Positions 16,019-23,758 are shown, counted from the stretch's first letter. The stretch: 25,199 bases of DNA from an uncultured Oscillospiraceae bacterium (GCA_900545625.1 UQZS01000024.1:1-25199), one strand, 5' to 3'. Notes: generated by a model from the letters alone, not told the origin. Made by a program: numbers and translations.

Positions 16019-16852
16019 TTACAAGAGACTTTGAATTTTCTCGCCCAAGATCTGCGCCGCCGCTTCGGGAAAGTATTTCCCGGGCAGAGACTGCGCCTTG
16101 ATCGCCCGCAGCCCGCGCGCCGCCGCGGCTTTGAAATCCAAGCCGAACGGCGCGGAGGCGACGTCGATGAGCAGGGCGTCTTTGGGCATTTCAGAAAGGA
16201 CCGCCACATCAAAAAGTGTGGCGGGCACGGTGTTGACGAGCACGTCAAAATCCGCGGGTTTTTCCAAAAACGCAGGAAGCGGCACGGTGTCGGCGCCGCT
16301 TTCGGCGGCGGCGCGAAGGGCGAGGGGGTTTCGCGCGGCAACAAGGACTTTGCTGCCGTGCGCTTGCAATTCCCGGACGGTTGCTTTTGCCACTCTGCCG
16401 AACCCCGTAACGACGAACCGCAGCGTGTCGGGCGAGCGGTCCGTGTGCTCGCCGAGCACGCGCATAACGCCTTTTGCGGTCAAGTCGGCGTTTTGCACGA
16501 CGACCTGTTCGTCATAGTAGTCCGTATACCGCACGCCGTCTGCAAGGAGCTGTTCCGAAAGCGATTTCGGGAGCTGTCCGCCGAGCACGACCGCGCCCGT
16601 GCGGAGCCTCCCTTGTAAAGATGCAAACGGCAGCGCGCCGTCCCAAAGGGGCGTGTGCACATGCTCGCCGTCCTTGGTCGCCGGCAGCGGCAAAATCACT
16701 GCCACATAAGGCTGTTGCAGCGCGTCCCAAAGCAAAGTCAGCGGCTCGCCGGGGCTTTGTGCAAAGCCATATGTAAGATACCCCTTGCGGGAGAGGAAGT
16801 CACTTAAATAAAGGCTGCGGCGGTCGCCGCCGATCAAAATGATGCGCGCCAA
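16019..16852 (-). CDS. spoVFA: Dipicolinate synthase subunit A
   Basis: This is the NAD(P)-binding subunit of dipicolinate synthase. The TTG start at 16852 (MARIILIGGDRRSLYLSDFL) is chosen because AAAAGGAG lies nine bases upstream; it gives 277 residues, close to the family size. The longer open frame upstream runs through the promoter region and has no support. Two nucleotide-fold segments are visible: the N-terminal LIGGDRR region and a Rossmann motif VVTGFGRVAKATVREL with Gly150 and Gly152. Later motifs NTVPATLFDVAVL and LIDVASAPFGLDF fit SpoVFA. It is transcribed divergently from murC and is preceded by a sigma-K-like promoter, which fits mother-cell expression. Its presence is the best evidence that the organism makes spores. 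Confidence 0.93.
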   Translation of the reverse strand: MARIILIGGDRRSLYLSDFLSRKGYLTYGFAQSPGEPLTLLWDALQQPYVAVILPLPATKDGEHVHTPLWDGALPFASLQGRLRTGAVVLGGQLPKSLSEQLLADGVRYTDYYDEQVVVQNADLTAKGVMRVLGEHTDRSPDTLRFVVTGFGRVAKATVRELQAHGSKVLVAARNPLALRAAAESGADTVPLPAFLEKPADFDVLVNTVPATLFDVAVLSEMPKDALLIDVASAPFGLDFKAAAARGLRAIKAQSLPGKYFPEAAAQILGEKIQSLL

Positions 16853-16883
16853 AGAACAGCACTCCTTTTCACGGTTTCTAAAG

Positions 16884-16911
16884 TATATTATGTGGACGCG
16901 AATTTTATTGT
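16884..16911 (-). promoter_or_regulatory. Sigma-K-like sporulation promoter of spoVFA
   Basis: On the minus strand CATAATATA (16892-16884) fits the sigma-K -10 pattern CATANNNTA exactly. An AC dinucleotide (16911-16910) lies 17 bases upstream, the sigma-K -35 pattern. In Bacillus subtilis spoVF is a known sigma-K target. The site is 31 bases before the TTG start codon. No sigma-A promoter is evident for this gene. Confidence 0.72.
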
Positions 16912-16930
16912 GATAAATTCCGATTGGGGG

Positions 16931-16959
16931 TTTAATTTTTTCGCGCTTTGCAATATAAT
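16931..16959 (+). promoter_or_regulatory. Probable promoter of the murC-nadB-nadC operon
   Basis: A perfect -10 TATAAT at 16954-16959 is preceded after 17 bases by a weak -35 TTTAAT at 16931-16936. It lies 31 bases before the murC start and back to back with the sporulation promoter of spoVFA. Confidence 0.6.
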
Positions 16960-16990
16960 AAGGAAAGAATATACATTGGGAGGTACGGCG

Positions 16991-18373
16991 ATGCAGAACA
17001 TCGACACCCTGCTCAAAAAAGTCCGGCGCATCCATTTTATCGGCATCGGCGGCAGCGGCATGTGCCCGCTTGCCGAGATCCTGCACAGCGAAGGCTATCA
17101 GCTTTCCGGGTCGGACAATAACCCGGGCGATACGCTCGAGCGCATCAAGGCGCTGGGTATCCCCGTTTTTATGGGGCAGCGCGCCGAGAATATCGGCGAC
17201 GCCGAGATGGTGGTATACACGGCGGCGCTCCTGCCGGACAACCCGGAGCTGGTCGCGGCAAAGGAAAGCGGTGTGCCGACCTTCGAGCGCGCCGAGCTGT
17301 TCGGGGCGATCTCGCGGCTTTATAGGCACTGCATCGGCGTGTGCGGTACGCACGGCAAGACCACCACGACCTCCATGCTTACACAGATGCTCTTAGAAGC
17401 CCAACTCGACCCGTCGGCGGTCATCGGCGGCAAGCTGCCCAAGATCGGCGCGAACGGCCGCGTCGGGAAAAGCGACGTGTTTGTCTGCGAGGCGTGCGAA
17501 TTCAAAGATACATTCCTGTCGCTTTCGCCCTCAGTGGCGGTCATCCTCAATATCGACGAGGACCATCTTGATTATTTCAAAACGCTTGAAAACCTCATCT
17601 ACAGCTTTCACCGCTTCGCGGACATGGCGACGGATGCAGTCATTTACAACGGCGACGATGCCAATACGCTGAAAGCACTCGAAGGTGTCGGCGAAAAGAC
17701 AAAGATCACCTTCGGCTTTTCGGAGGAAAACGATTGGTACGCCGCGAATCTCTCTACCGTGCGCGGCGCGTTTTACGCGTTTGACGCGGTGCACGGGGGA
17801 AAAGTCCTCGGGCGCGTCACACTTGCCGTACCGGGTAAGCACAATGTACTCAACGCCCTCGCGGCGCTTGCCGCGGCAATCCACGCGGGCGCCGATTTCG
17901 ATGCGGCGCGGCGGGGCTTGGAAGCGTTCGGCGGCGCGGGGCGGCGGTTTGAAAACCTCGGCACCTACCGCGGCATCACCTTTGTGGACGATTACGCCCA
18001 TCACCCCGCAGAACTGCGCGTGACGCTGGAGGCAGCGATGCAAATGGATTTTCGCCGCGTGTGGGCGGTGTTTCAGCCGTTTACGTATTCGCGCACCTAT
18101 ATGCTCATGGATGATTTCGCCGAGGTGCTGCGCATCCCGGACAAATGCGTGCTGACCGAGATCATGGGCTCGCGCGAGGTCAATATCTATGGCGTGCGCA
18201 CCGAGCAGCTTGCGGCGAAGATCCCGGGTTCTGTCTGGTTCAACACCTTTGACGAGGTGGCGGACCATGTGCTGGCAAACGCCGGCGAGGGCGACCTGGT
18301 GCTGACGCTTGGGTGCGGGGATATTTACAAGGCGGCAAAGCTGATGGTGCGCCGCCTAAAAGCCGAAAATTAA
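16991..18373 (+). CDS. murC: UDP-N-acetylmuramate-L-alanine ligase
   Basis: MurC adds L-alanine to UDP-N-acetylmuramic acid, the first peptide step of peptidoglycan synthesis in the cytoplasm. The ATG at 16991 has GGGAGG seven bases upstream and gives 460 residues, the usual size. The N-terminal UDP-binding motif HFIGIGGSGMCPLAEIL, the ATP loop GTHGKTTT at 119-126, the central VAVILNIDEDHLDYF and the C-terminal VDDYAHHPAEL are all present. MurC is distinguished from MurD/E/F by the GIGG(S)GM N-terminus and the YAHHP motif. The murC stop is only 12 bases before nadB, so the ligase and NAD biosynthesis genes are probably co-transcribed. Confidence 0.97.
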   Translation: MQNIDTLLKKVRRIHFIGIGGSGMCPLAEILHSEGYQLSGSDNNPGDTLERIKALGIPVFMGQRAENIGDAEMVVYTAALLPDNPELVAAKESGVPTFERAELFGAISRLYRHCIGVCGTHGKTTTTSMLTQMLLEAQLDPSAVIGGKLPKIGANGRVGKSDVFVCEACEFKDTFLSLSPSVAVILNIDEDHLDYFKTLENLIYSFHRFADMATDAVIYNGDDANTLKALEGVGEKTKITFGFSEENDWYAANLSTVRGAFYAFDAVHGGKVLGRVTLAVPGKHNVLNALAALAAAIHAGADFDAARRGLEAFGGAGRRFENLGTYRGITFVDDYAHHPAELRVTLEAAMQMDFRRVWAVFQPFTYSRTYMLMDDFAEVLRIPDKCVLTEIMGSREVNIYGVRTEQLAAKIPGSVWFNTFDEVADHVLANAGEGDLVLTLGCGDIYKAAKLMVRRLKAEN

Positions 18374-18385
18374 AATACGGTCGTG

Positions 18386-19846
18386 ATGGATTTGGAACAA
18401 AGATATGACGTTTTAGTGGTCGGCGCAGGCGCCGGCGGGCTGTATACGGCGCTGTCTCTGCCCGAAACGCTTTCGGTGCTGGTGCTTGCCAAAAAAGACC
18501 GAAAGCTCTCGAACAGCTCCTTAGCGCAGGGCGGCGTGGCGGCGGTGCTCAGCTTTGAGAACGACAGCTACGAGCTGCATTATAAGGACACCTTAATCGC
18601 AGGGCAGTACAAAAACGACCCCGATGCGGTCAACGTTTTGGTGCATGAGGGTCCCGACGATGTGCGCAAGATCATGTCCTACGGGGTGGATTTCGACAAA
18701 AACCCAGACGGCACGCTGCAAAAAACGCTGGAGGGCGGGCACAGCCGCCGGCGCATCGTGCACCATAAGGACACCACGGGCGCGGAGATCGTGGACAAGC
18801 TGCTGTGTGAATTGCAGCGCCGCAAAAATATCACGCTTTGCGAGGATGCTATGGTGTTTGACCTGCAAAAGGTCAAAAGCGGCTTTTGTGCGGATATGCT
18901 TGTTGAGGACGAGCCTTGCACCGTGTTCTGTGATTACTGCGTGCTCGCGACGGGCGGCATCGGCAGGGTCTACAAATACACCACCAACCCCGCGGTCGCC
19001 ACGGGCGACGGCATCCGCCTTGCCTACGCGCTCGGTGCGAACATAAAAAATTTAAGCTATGTGCAGTTCCACCCGACCGCTTTTAACGGCGCGGATCGCG
19101 AGCAGTTTCTCATCAGCGAAGCCGTGCGCGGCGAGGGGGCTTATTTACTCAACTGCAAGCACGAACGCTTCATGCACCGCTATGACCAGCGCTTGGAGCT
19201 TGCCCCGCGCGATGTGGTCTCGAAATGCATCATCATGGAGAGCCGCAAAACCGGCAGCAATGCGTTTTATCTGGATATCCGCCACCGCGGCAGGGAATTC
19301 CTTTTGAACCGCTTTCCCGGCATCTATGAGGGCTGCAAGCAGCATGGGGTGGATATCACCACGGATCTTATCCCCGTGTTCCCGTGCCAGCACTATCTGA
19401 TGGGCGGCATCGGCGTCGACCTCGACGCGCGCACAAGCATTGCGCGGCTGTACGCTGTCGGCGAGTGCTCCTGCACGGGCGTGCACGGCAAAAACCGCCT
19501 TGCCTCCAATTCGCTTTTGGAGGCGCTGGTGTTCGGACGCCGTGCGGCGCAGGATATCGCACGCTGTGTCGAAGGCGGCTTTGCACACGTCGTGCCCACC
19601 GATCACACGCCCGATGTTTCCGGTGCGCCGCTGCCCAAGGGCATGCGCACGGAGATCCGTTCCATCATGCAGCGCGCGTATTTCGTCATTCCCGATCTCG
19701 GCGCTGTGCATACGGGCTTAAAACGTGTGGATGCGATCCTTCGGCGTTTGCAAACGGGCAAATTTGCCGTGACTCACGACTATTGCGAGGCGTTGAGCCT
19801 TGCCACGGTCGCACATATCATTCTCAAGGAGGTCGACGAGGGATGA
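18386..19846 (+). CDS. nadB: L-aspartate oxidase
   Basis: NadB oxidises L-aspartate to iminoaspartate, the first step of de novo NAD synthesis; under anaerobic conditions fumarate can accept the electrons. The 486-residue protein has the FAD dinucleotide loop GAGAGG at residues 13-18. It also has the succinate-dehydrogenase-like SSLAQGGVAAV and YVQFHPTAF, an EAVRGEGAYLLN region and a C-terminal GECSCTGVHGKNRLASNSLLEALVFG flavin segment. The start is an ATG preceded directly by an in-frame GTG; the ribosome binding site (TACGG) is weak, so translation may rely on coupling to murC 12 bases upstream. The gene overlaps nadC by the four bases ATGA. Quinolinate synthase nadA, the step between NadB and NadC, is not in this window. 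Confidence 0.96.
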   Translation: MDLEQRYDVLVVGAGAGGLYTALSLPETLSVLVLAKKDRKLSNSSLAQGGVAAVLSFENDSYELHYKDTLIAGQYKNDPDAVNVLVHEGPDDVRKIMSYGVDFDKNPDGTLQKTLEGGHSRRRIVHHKDTTGAEIVDKLLCELQRRKNITLCEDAMVFDLQKVKSGFCADMLVEDEPCTVFCDYCVLATGGIGRVYKYTTNPAVATGDGIRLAYALGANIKNLSYVQFHPTAFNGADREQFLISEAVRGEGAYLLNCKHERFMHRYDQRLELAPRDVVSKCIIMESRKTGSNAFYLDIRHRGREFLLNRFPGIYEGCKQHGVDITTDLIPVFPCQHYLMGGIGVDLDARTSIARLYAVGECSCTGVHGKNRLASNSLLEALVFGRRAAQDIARCVEGGFAHVVPTDHTPDVSGAPLPKGMRTEIRSIMQRAYFVIPDLGAVHTGLKRVDAILRRLQTGKFAVTHDYCEALSLATVAHIILKEVDEG

Positions 19847-20682
19847 AACTGCCGCAGTTTTATGTAGATGATATCATCGAGCGCGCGCTCAAAGAGGACA
19901 TCAATTATTTGGATGTATCGTCGGACTATCTGCTGTCCGAGGATCAGCGCAATGAAGCGTATTTTGTTGCCAAAGCGGACGGCGTGCTGTGCGGGCTGGA
20001 TGTCGCTTTGCGCACGTTCGAGCTGCTCGATGACAGCTTTTCTGCAAAAATATACAAGCATGACGGCGAAAAAATCGCCGCAGGCGATGTGATCGCCGAA
20101 TTTTCGGGCAAGACGGTTCTGCTTCTGAAGGGCGAGCGCACGGCACTCAATTTGCTCCAGCACATGTCCGGTATCGCCACCGCCACGGCGCGCGCGGTGG
20201 AGCTTGTGCGCGGGACGAACGCGCAGATCACCGACACGCGCAAGACCCTGCCGGGGATGCGCGCACTGCAGAAATATGCCGTAGTCTGCGGCGGCGGCAA
20301 AAACCACCGCTTCAACCTCTCGGACGGCGCCATGCTCAAGGATAATCACATCGACGCGGGCGGCGGCATTGCGAAAACGGTGGCGGCGCTGCGCGGCAAA
20401 CTCGGACACATGGTGAAGATCGAGGTGGAAACGCGCGACCTCGACGAGGTGCGTGAAGCCGTAGAGGCGGGCGCGGACATCATTATGTTGGACAATATGT
20501 CGAACGACGCAATGCGCGAGGCGGTGCAGATCATCGGCGGCAGGGCGAAAACCGAAGCGTCCGGCGGCATCACGCTCGAAAATCTCGCCGAGGTCGCAAA
20601 GACGGGCGTGGATATCATCTCGCTCGGCGCGCTGACGCACTCGGTGCACGCGTTCGATATTTCGATGAAGATGAAGAAATAA
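19843..20682 (+). CDS. nadC: Nicotinate-nucleotide pyrophosphorylase (quinolinate phosphoribosyltransferase)
   Basis: NadC converts quinolinate and PRPP to nicotinate mononucleotide. The start at 19843 overlaps the nadB stop (ATGA), with GGAGGT nine bases upstream; this gives 279 residues, the normal length. Motifs present are ALNLLQHMSGIAT, the PRPP/quinolinate-binding TDTRKTLPGMRALQKYAV, GGGKNHRFNLSDG, LKDNH, the barrel segments KIEVETRDLDE and IIMLDNMS, and the phosphate-binding ASGGITLEN. The gene is the last of the murC-nadB-nadC unit; the nearest plus-strand terminator is 340 bases further at 21024. Confidence 0.97.
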   Translation: MKLPQFYVDDIIERALKEDINYLDVSSDYLLSEDQRNEAYFVAKADGVLCGLDVALRTFELLDDSFSAKIYKHDGEKIAAGDVIAEFSGKTVLLLKGERTALNLLQHMSGIATATARAVELVRGTNAQITDTRKTLPGMRALQKYAVVCGGGKNHRFNLSDGAMLKDNHIDAGGGIAKTVAALRGKLGHMVKIEVETRDLDEVREAVEAGADIIMLDNMSNDAMREAVQIIGGRAKTEASGGITLENLAEVAKTGVDIISLGALTHSVHAFDISMKMKK

Positions 20683-20735
20683 ACAGCGCACGAGAGCGAG
20701 AGAACAGAAAAATGTACGGAAACAAAAAATATATT
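20683..20735. other. Non-coding A-rich spacer after nadC
   Basis: This is the start of a 470-base stretch without a gene (20683-21154). The first ~50 bases are A-rich with no hairpin and no clear promoter. The rest of the stretch is a chain of palindromes described separately. Confidence 0.6.
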
Positions 20736-20839
20736 TAAGAAAAGGCCTATAAAAGTTTTCGCCCGCCTTTTACAAAAGGCGGCGGGGTCGAGGGGCGGCG
20801 CCCCCGTCGCGTCCCGCAGGACGCGAAATCCTTTTCTTA
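20736..20839. repeat. Palindromic 104-base element with terminal inverted repeats
   Basis: TAAGAAAAGG at 20736-20745 is the exact inverse of CCTTTTCTTA at 20830-20839. Between them stand three consecutive hairpins: CCGCCTTTT/AAAAGGCGG (20763-20782), GGGGC/GCCCC (20792-20804) and CGCGTCC/GGACGCG around CGCA (20808-20825). The whole unit would fold as a multi-arm structure on either strand. This is the build of a REP/MITE-like intergenic repeat. No second copy is in the window, so its copy number in the genome is unknown. Confidence 0.7.
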
Positions 20840-20858
20840 TAAAAAGCGCAGGAGAGGC

Positions 20859-20887
20859 GGCAGAACAGTCCGGGGGACTGTTCTGCC
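20859..20887. repeat. Perfect 13-base hairpin with a three-base loop
   Basis: GGCAGAACAGTCC at 20859-20871 pairs with 20875-20887 around GGG. It has no T run, so it is not a classical terminator. It lies 20 bases past the terminal-inverted-repeat element and may be part of the same composite repeat. Confidence 0.75.
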
Positions 20888-20895
20888 CGGAGAAC

Positions 20896-20951
20896 CCTCG
20901 CCGGGGCATCGTCGCCGAAGCGCCGCCGGTGGCGGAAAAAGCAAGGCGAGG
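20896..20951. repeat. Nested inverted repeat in the palindromic region
   Basis: CCTCGCC at 20896-20902 matches GGCGAGG at 20945-20951. Inside is a smaller CCGCC-GGT-GGCGG hairpin (about 20923-20935) followed by an A run. It continues the chain of symmetric elements after nadC. Confidence 0.55.
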
Positions 20952-20964
20952 ATGGCGAAGCGGT

Positions 20965-21000
20965 CAAAATTTGCCCGCGCTCCAAGCGTGGCAAATTTTG
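20965..21000. repeat. 11-base inverted repeat, AT-rich
   Basis: CAAAATTTGCC at 20965-20975 is exactly inverted at 20990-21000, with a 14-base loop that itself can pair (GCGCT/AGCGT). It is the fourth symmetric unit in the non-coding region. No gene explains it. Confidence 0.7.
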
Positions 21001-21023
21001 GGCACCGCAAGAGGACTGCTCCG

Positions 21024-21051
21024 ATGCGGCGGGATTGCCGCATTTATTTAT
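21024..21051 (+). terminator. Terminator-like hairpin at the end of the palindromic region
   Basis: ATGCGGC (21024-21030) pairs with GCCGCAT (21037-21043), followed by TTATTTAT. It is the first conventional plus-strand terminator downstream of nadC and may end the murC-nadB-nadC transcript. Confidence 0.65.
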
Positions 21052-21098
21052 CCTGTTATGGCATGATGTTGTATGCGTAGTAGCTTTTATTAACAGTC

Positions 21099-21136
21099 AA
21101 GCGGAGAACCCTTTGCTTCTCCGCTTTATTTCTTTT
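21099..21136 (+). terminator. Terminator-like hairpin just before the metallophosphatase gene
   Basis: AAGCGGAGAA (21099-21108) pairs perfectly with TTCTCCGCTT (21117-21126) around an eight-base loop, followed by TATTTCTTTT. The ribosome binding site of the next gene begins only seven bases later. Any promoter for that gene must therefore lie upstream of the hairpin, which would make it a leader attenuator. Confidence 0.75.
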
Positions 21137-21154
21137 CGGGAAAGGGGGCAGGGC

Positions 21155-21856
21155 ATGCTTTACTGCATGTCGGATATCCACGGGGAATATGAGAAATACC
21201 GGAAAATGCTCGAAACCATCCGCTTTTCCGACGCGGATACGCTGTATGTCCTCGGCGATATGATCGACCGCGGTCCCGCGCCTGTCGAGGTGCTGCAAGA
21301 TGTCGCCGCGCGCGCAAACGTGTACCCGATCCTCGGCAATCACGAGCTGATGGCGCGCGAGGCGCTCCGGCACCTGCTTGTAGACGTGACCGAAGAAAAC
21401 GCCGAAACGCATTTGCGCGCCGAGGATCTCGCCGCCTTGCAGGAATGGCTGCAAAACGGCGGAGAGACGAGCTTGCAGGGCTTTCGGAAGCTCGGCAAGG
21501 AAGCGCGCGCGGATCTGCTGGACTTCCTCTGCGACCTGCCGCTTTATGAGACCGCCGAGGCGGGGGAAAATGCCTTTGTGCTCGTCCACGCGGGGCTTGG
21601 GAATTTTCAAGCCGGCAAACCGCTGTCCGCCTATTCCGCGTTCGACCTTGTGTGGGCAGAGACGAGCCTTTCCAAACGCTATTTTGACGATGCAAATACC
21701 TTTTTGATCGTCGGGCACACGCCGACCATGGTTTTGGCAGGCGCACCGAAAATCTACCGCTGTCAAAACAACTTCTGCATCGACTGCGGCGCCGTGTTCG
21801 GCGGACGGCTTTCCTGCCTGCGGCTCGACGATTTTGCAGAATTTTATGTGGAATAA
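21155..21856 (+). CDS. Calcineurin-like metallophosphatase (serine/threonine phosphatase or ApaH/PrpE type)
   Basis: This 233-residue protein of the PPP-type metallophosphatase family hydrolyses phosphomonoesters or dinucleoside polyphosphates at a di-metal centre. Metal ligands are all visible: Asp7 and His9 in SDIHGEY, Asp35 in GDMIDRG, Asn62-His63 in LGNHE, the later LVHAGL histidine and VGHTPT. The start at 21155 is preferred because AAAGGGGG lies six bases upstream; the longer open frame to 21035 runs through the hairpin. Members act on phosphoproteins, as lambda-type phosphatases, or on Ap4A; the sequence alone does not choose. A terminator-like hairpin stands in its leader. Confidence 0.9.
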   Translation: MLYCMSDIHGEYEKYRKMLETIRFSDADTLYVLGDMIDRGPAPVEVLQDVAARANVYPILGNHELMAREALRHLLVDVTEENAETHLRAEDLAALQEWLQNGGETSLQGFRKLGKEARADLLDFLCDLPLYETAEAGENAFVLVHAGLGNFQAGKPLSAYSAFDLVWAETSLSKRYFDDANTFLIVGHTPTMVLAGAPKIYRCQNNFCIDCGAVFGGRLSCLRLDDFAEFYVE

Positions 21857-21871
21857 ATGCAGGCAAACCAA

Positions 21872-21899
21872 TGCGCCCACCTCATTGGAGGCGGGCGCA
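21872..21899. terminator. Bidirectional terminator between convergent genes
   Basis: TGCGCCCACCTC (21872-21883) and GAGGCGGGCGCA (21888-21899) form a 12-base stem. On the minus strand the single odd position becomes a G-U pair. It lies 16 bases past the phosphatase stop and 35 bases past the stop of the opposing membrane protein gene. Confidence 0.82.
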
Positions 21900-21934
21900 A
21901 TTTACTGCTTTATACGATTGCAGGCGGGTTTGCC

Positions 21935-23719
21935 TTACTGCATGGAAACGACGTCGATGATCTCGCCTTCGCTTTCCGCGTCGACGGTGAAGGTCGCCGC
22001 ACTGCCAACGTTTAAGAGCACGACGCGTTCCGCATCGGCAACGGCGACTTTGTAATAGGATTCGCTCGAATCCAGCCGGATATAGAAATACGTCTCGCCC
22101 CCCGTTACGACAGAACGGATCTCGGTGACATTGCCCGTGACCTCGCGCGTAGCAGGGACTTGCGAAGTCGGGTCGTTCTCCGCGCCCATTTCGTCCACGT
22201 CGATGTCCACGTTGATGCCGTTGCTCACAAGCTCTGCGGCATAGTCCTCCGTACAAGAGGTCAGGTTGTCGCCGATGCCGACGATCGTGGACTGCCGGAC
22301 ATTGACCATGGCGTACTGCTTCACAAGCCCGCTCGCGTCCTTAAGCGCCATAAAATAGGTCGGCTCACCGCTGATGTTGAGAAGCAGCGGGAAGGTCGCG
22401 TCATAGGCATATTCCTGCACCGCACCCTCCGCAGAGGTTTCCGCTGTGCGCTCCAGCGCGCCGGAGATCGAATAGAATTTCGTTTCCTTGGTGCGTTGAT
22501 TTGAGAGTACAAAGCCGATAATGGACTGGTCGGAAGAAATGGAGGTTACGCCCGTGAACATATACACGTCGTCGTTGAGCGCCAGATAATTGTAGCCGTC
22601 GCTGACAACGCTGACGCCTTCTTGCCCGAAGATGGAGTTGAAGAACCCACCCGACAGCTTGCCGTAGTAGTTGTACTGTTCGTTGATGACGGAAGCGGAG
22701 TATACGCGGTCGAGCCACTGCCATTCACTTTCTGTCACGAATTCATCCGTATCCAGGCTCGTTTCGCCCGTAAGGCTTGTGGAAACCAGCGTCACATCGC
22801 CCGAAACGGCGTTGACCACCGCCGCACCGATGACGTCCGTGCCGCCGAACAGCCCGATGGTCTTGTCTAAGACCGGAACGACCCAGAACGGCGCGCCGTT
22901 TTCGTCGATCTCAAAGTTCGGGGTGCCGAACATCAGCGTGGGGAACTTAAAGCGCAGGTAACGAGGCAGATAGCGGTTGAAGTGCTCGTCCGGCGTATAG
23001 CGCATGCCGCCGTTCTCAAAGCGCACGACCTGCGCTTCTTCTGTGGTCATATCCACGATGATATAGGCGGGTAAGCCCTCCGAGGTGTTGCGCAGCCATT
23101 TAAAAATGTTTTCATACGCCAGCGAATACACGCGCACGGGCGTCCCCTGGTAATTGATCTGCGTGGAATAGCCGGAAACGACGAACTGCGAAACATAGTC
23201 CGACAAATCGCCGAGCACACGCGTGGCAATGGTGGTTGCGGAGGCTTCGTCGAGTATGGGAACGCTCGAAAAATCGATCTCCGCCACATCCTCGGCAAAG
23301 TCGCCTTCCTCGACGGTCATCAATTTGCTGTAGTCATCCGCGCGGAAAATGGTCGCGCCGACCAAATACCCCACGAGCGCCACGGCTGCCAGCACACCGA
23401 TGATGATCAGCGGTACGCGGGACTGCTTGCGCACATACGGCCCGTATTCCGGCTGCGTAAACAGCTTGGTCGAGAGGATCATCAGCCCGATGTAGATCAG
23501 GCAGACGAACGCGATGTACAGGTAAAGCTCGATCGCCTTGAAATTCAGCGCCGGCAGCATAAAGTAGTAAAGCACTGCCGCTAAAATCACCGTGATGACA
23601 AGGCAGACCGCGATCTTTCTGCCGGCATGCTCGGGCGGGATCAGAATATCCTTCACCGAGGTCTTTTTGCCGTCGTCTTTTTTGCCGCCGCCTGTGAAAT
23701 CCACATTGATGGGGTCCAA
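21935..23719 (-). CDS. Membrane protein of unknown function with a large extracytoplasmic domain
   Basis: This 594-residue protein is not recognised with certainty. It starts at a TTG with AAGGAG eight bases upstream; the family start is otherwise unknown. A polar Gly/Lys/Asp-rich N-terminus (1-33) is followed by three membrane helices at ~35-57, 62-86 and 102-124. A long soluble part of ~465 residues comes last, probably outside the cell. That part is rich in beta strands and Ser/Thr/Tyr/acidic residues, with TPDEHFNRYLPRYLRF, a GAPFWVVPVLDKTIGLFGGTDVIGA segment and a terminal VTGNVTEIRS/YYKVAVADAE domain resembling an OB- or DUF-type fold. WVVPVLDKT with VVNAVSGDV recalls propeptide-like sensor domains, but this is only an impression. 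It has its own promoter and a terminator. Confidence 0.75.
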   Translation of the reverse strand: MDPINVDFTGGGKKDDGKKTSVKDILIPPEHAGRKIAVCLVITVILAAVLYYFMLPALNFKAIELYLYIAFVCLIYIGLMILSTKLFTQPEYGPYVRKQSRVPLIIIGVLAAVALVGYLVGATIFRADDYSKLMTVEEGDFAEDVAEIDFSSVPILDEASATTIATRVLGDLSDYVSQFVVSGYSTQINYQGTPVRVYSLAYENIFKWLRNTSEGLPAYIIVDMTTEEAQVVRFENGGMRYTPDEHFNRYLPRYLRFKFPTLMFGTPNFEIDENGAPFWVVPVLDKTIGLFGGTDVIGAAVVNAVSGDVTLVSTSLTGETSLDTDEFVTESEWQWLDRVYSASVINEQYNYYGKLSGGFFNSIFGQEGVSVVSDGYNYLALNDDVYMFTGVTSISSDQSIIGFVLSNQRTKETKFYSISGALERTAETSAEGAVQEYAYDATFPLLLNISGEPTYFMALKDASGLVKQYAMVNVRQSTIVGIGDNLTSCTEDYAAELVSNGINVDIDVDEMGAENDPTSQVPATREVTGNVTEIRSVVTGGETYFYIRLDSSESYYKVAVADAERVVLLNVGSAATFTVDAESEGEIIDVVSMQ

Positions 23720-23758
23720 AAAATCAACTCCTTTTTGCAGGGATGTCTGTTTTTCCTT

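Noticed and set aside
20770..21043. Small minus-strand open frames of 60-75 codons in the palindromic region
   Set aside because: Arg/Pro-rich translations of palindromic GC-rich repeats without start signals; not genes.
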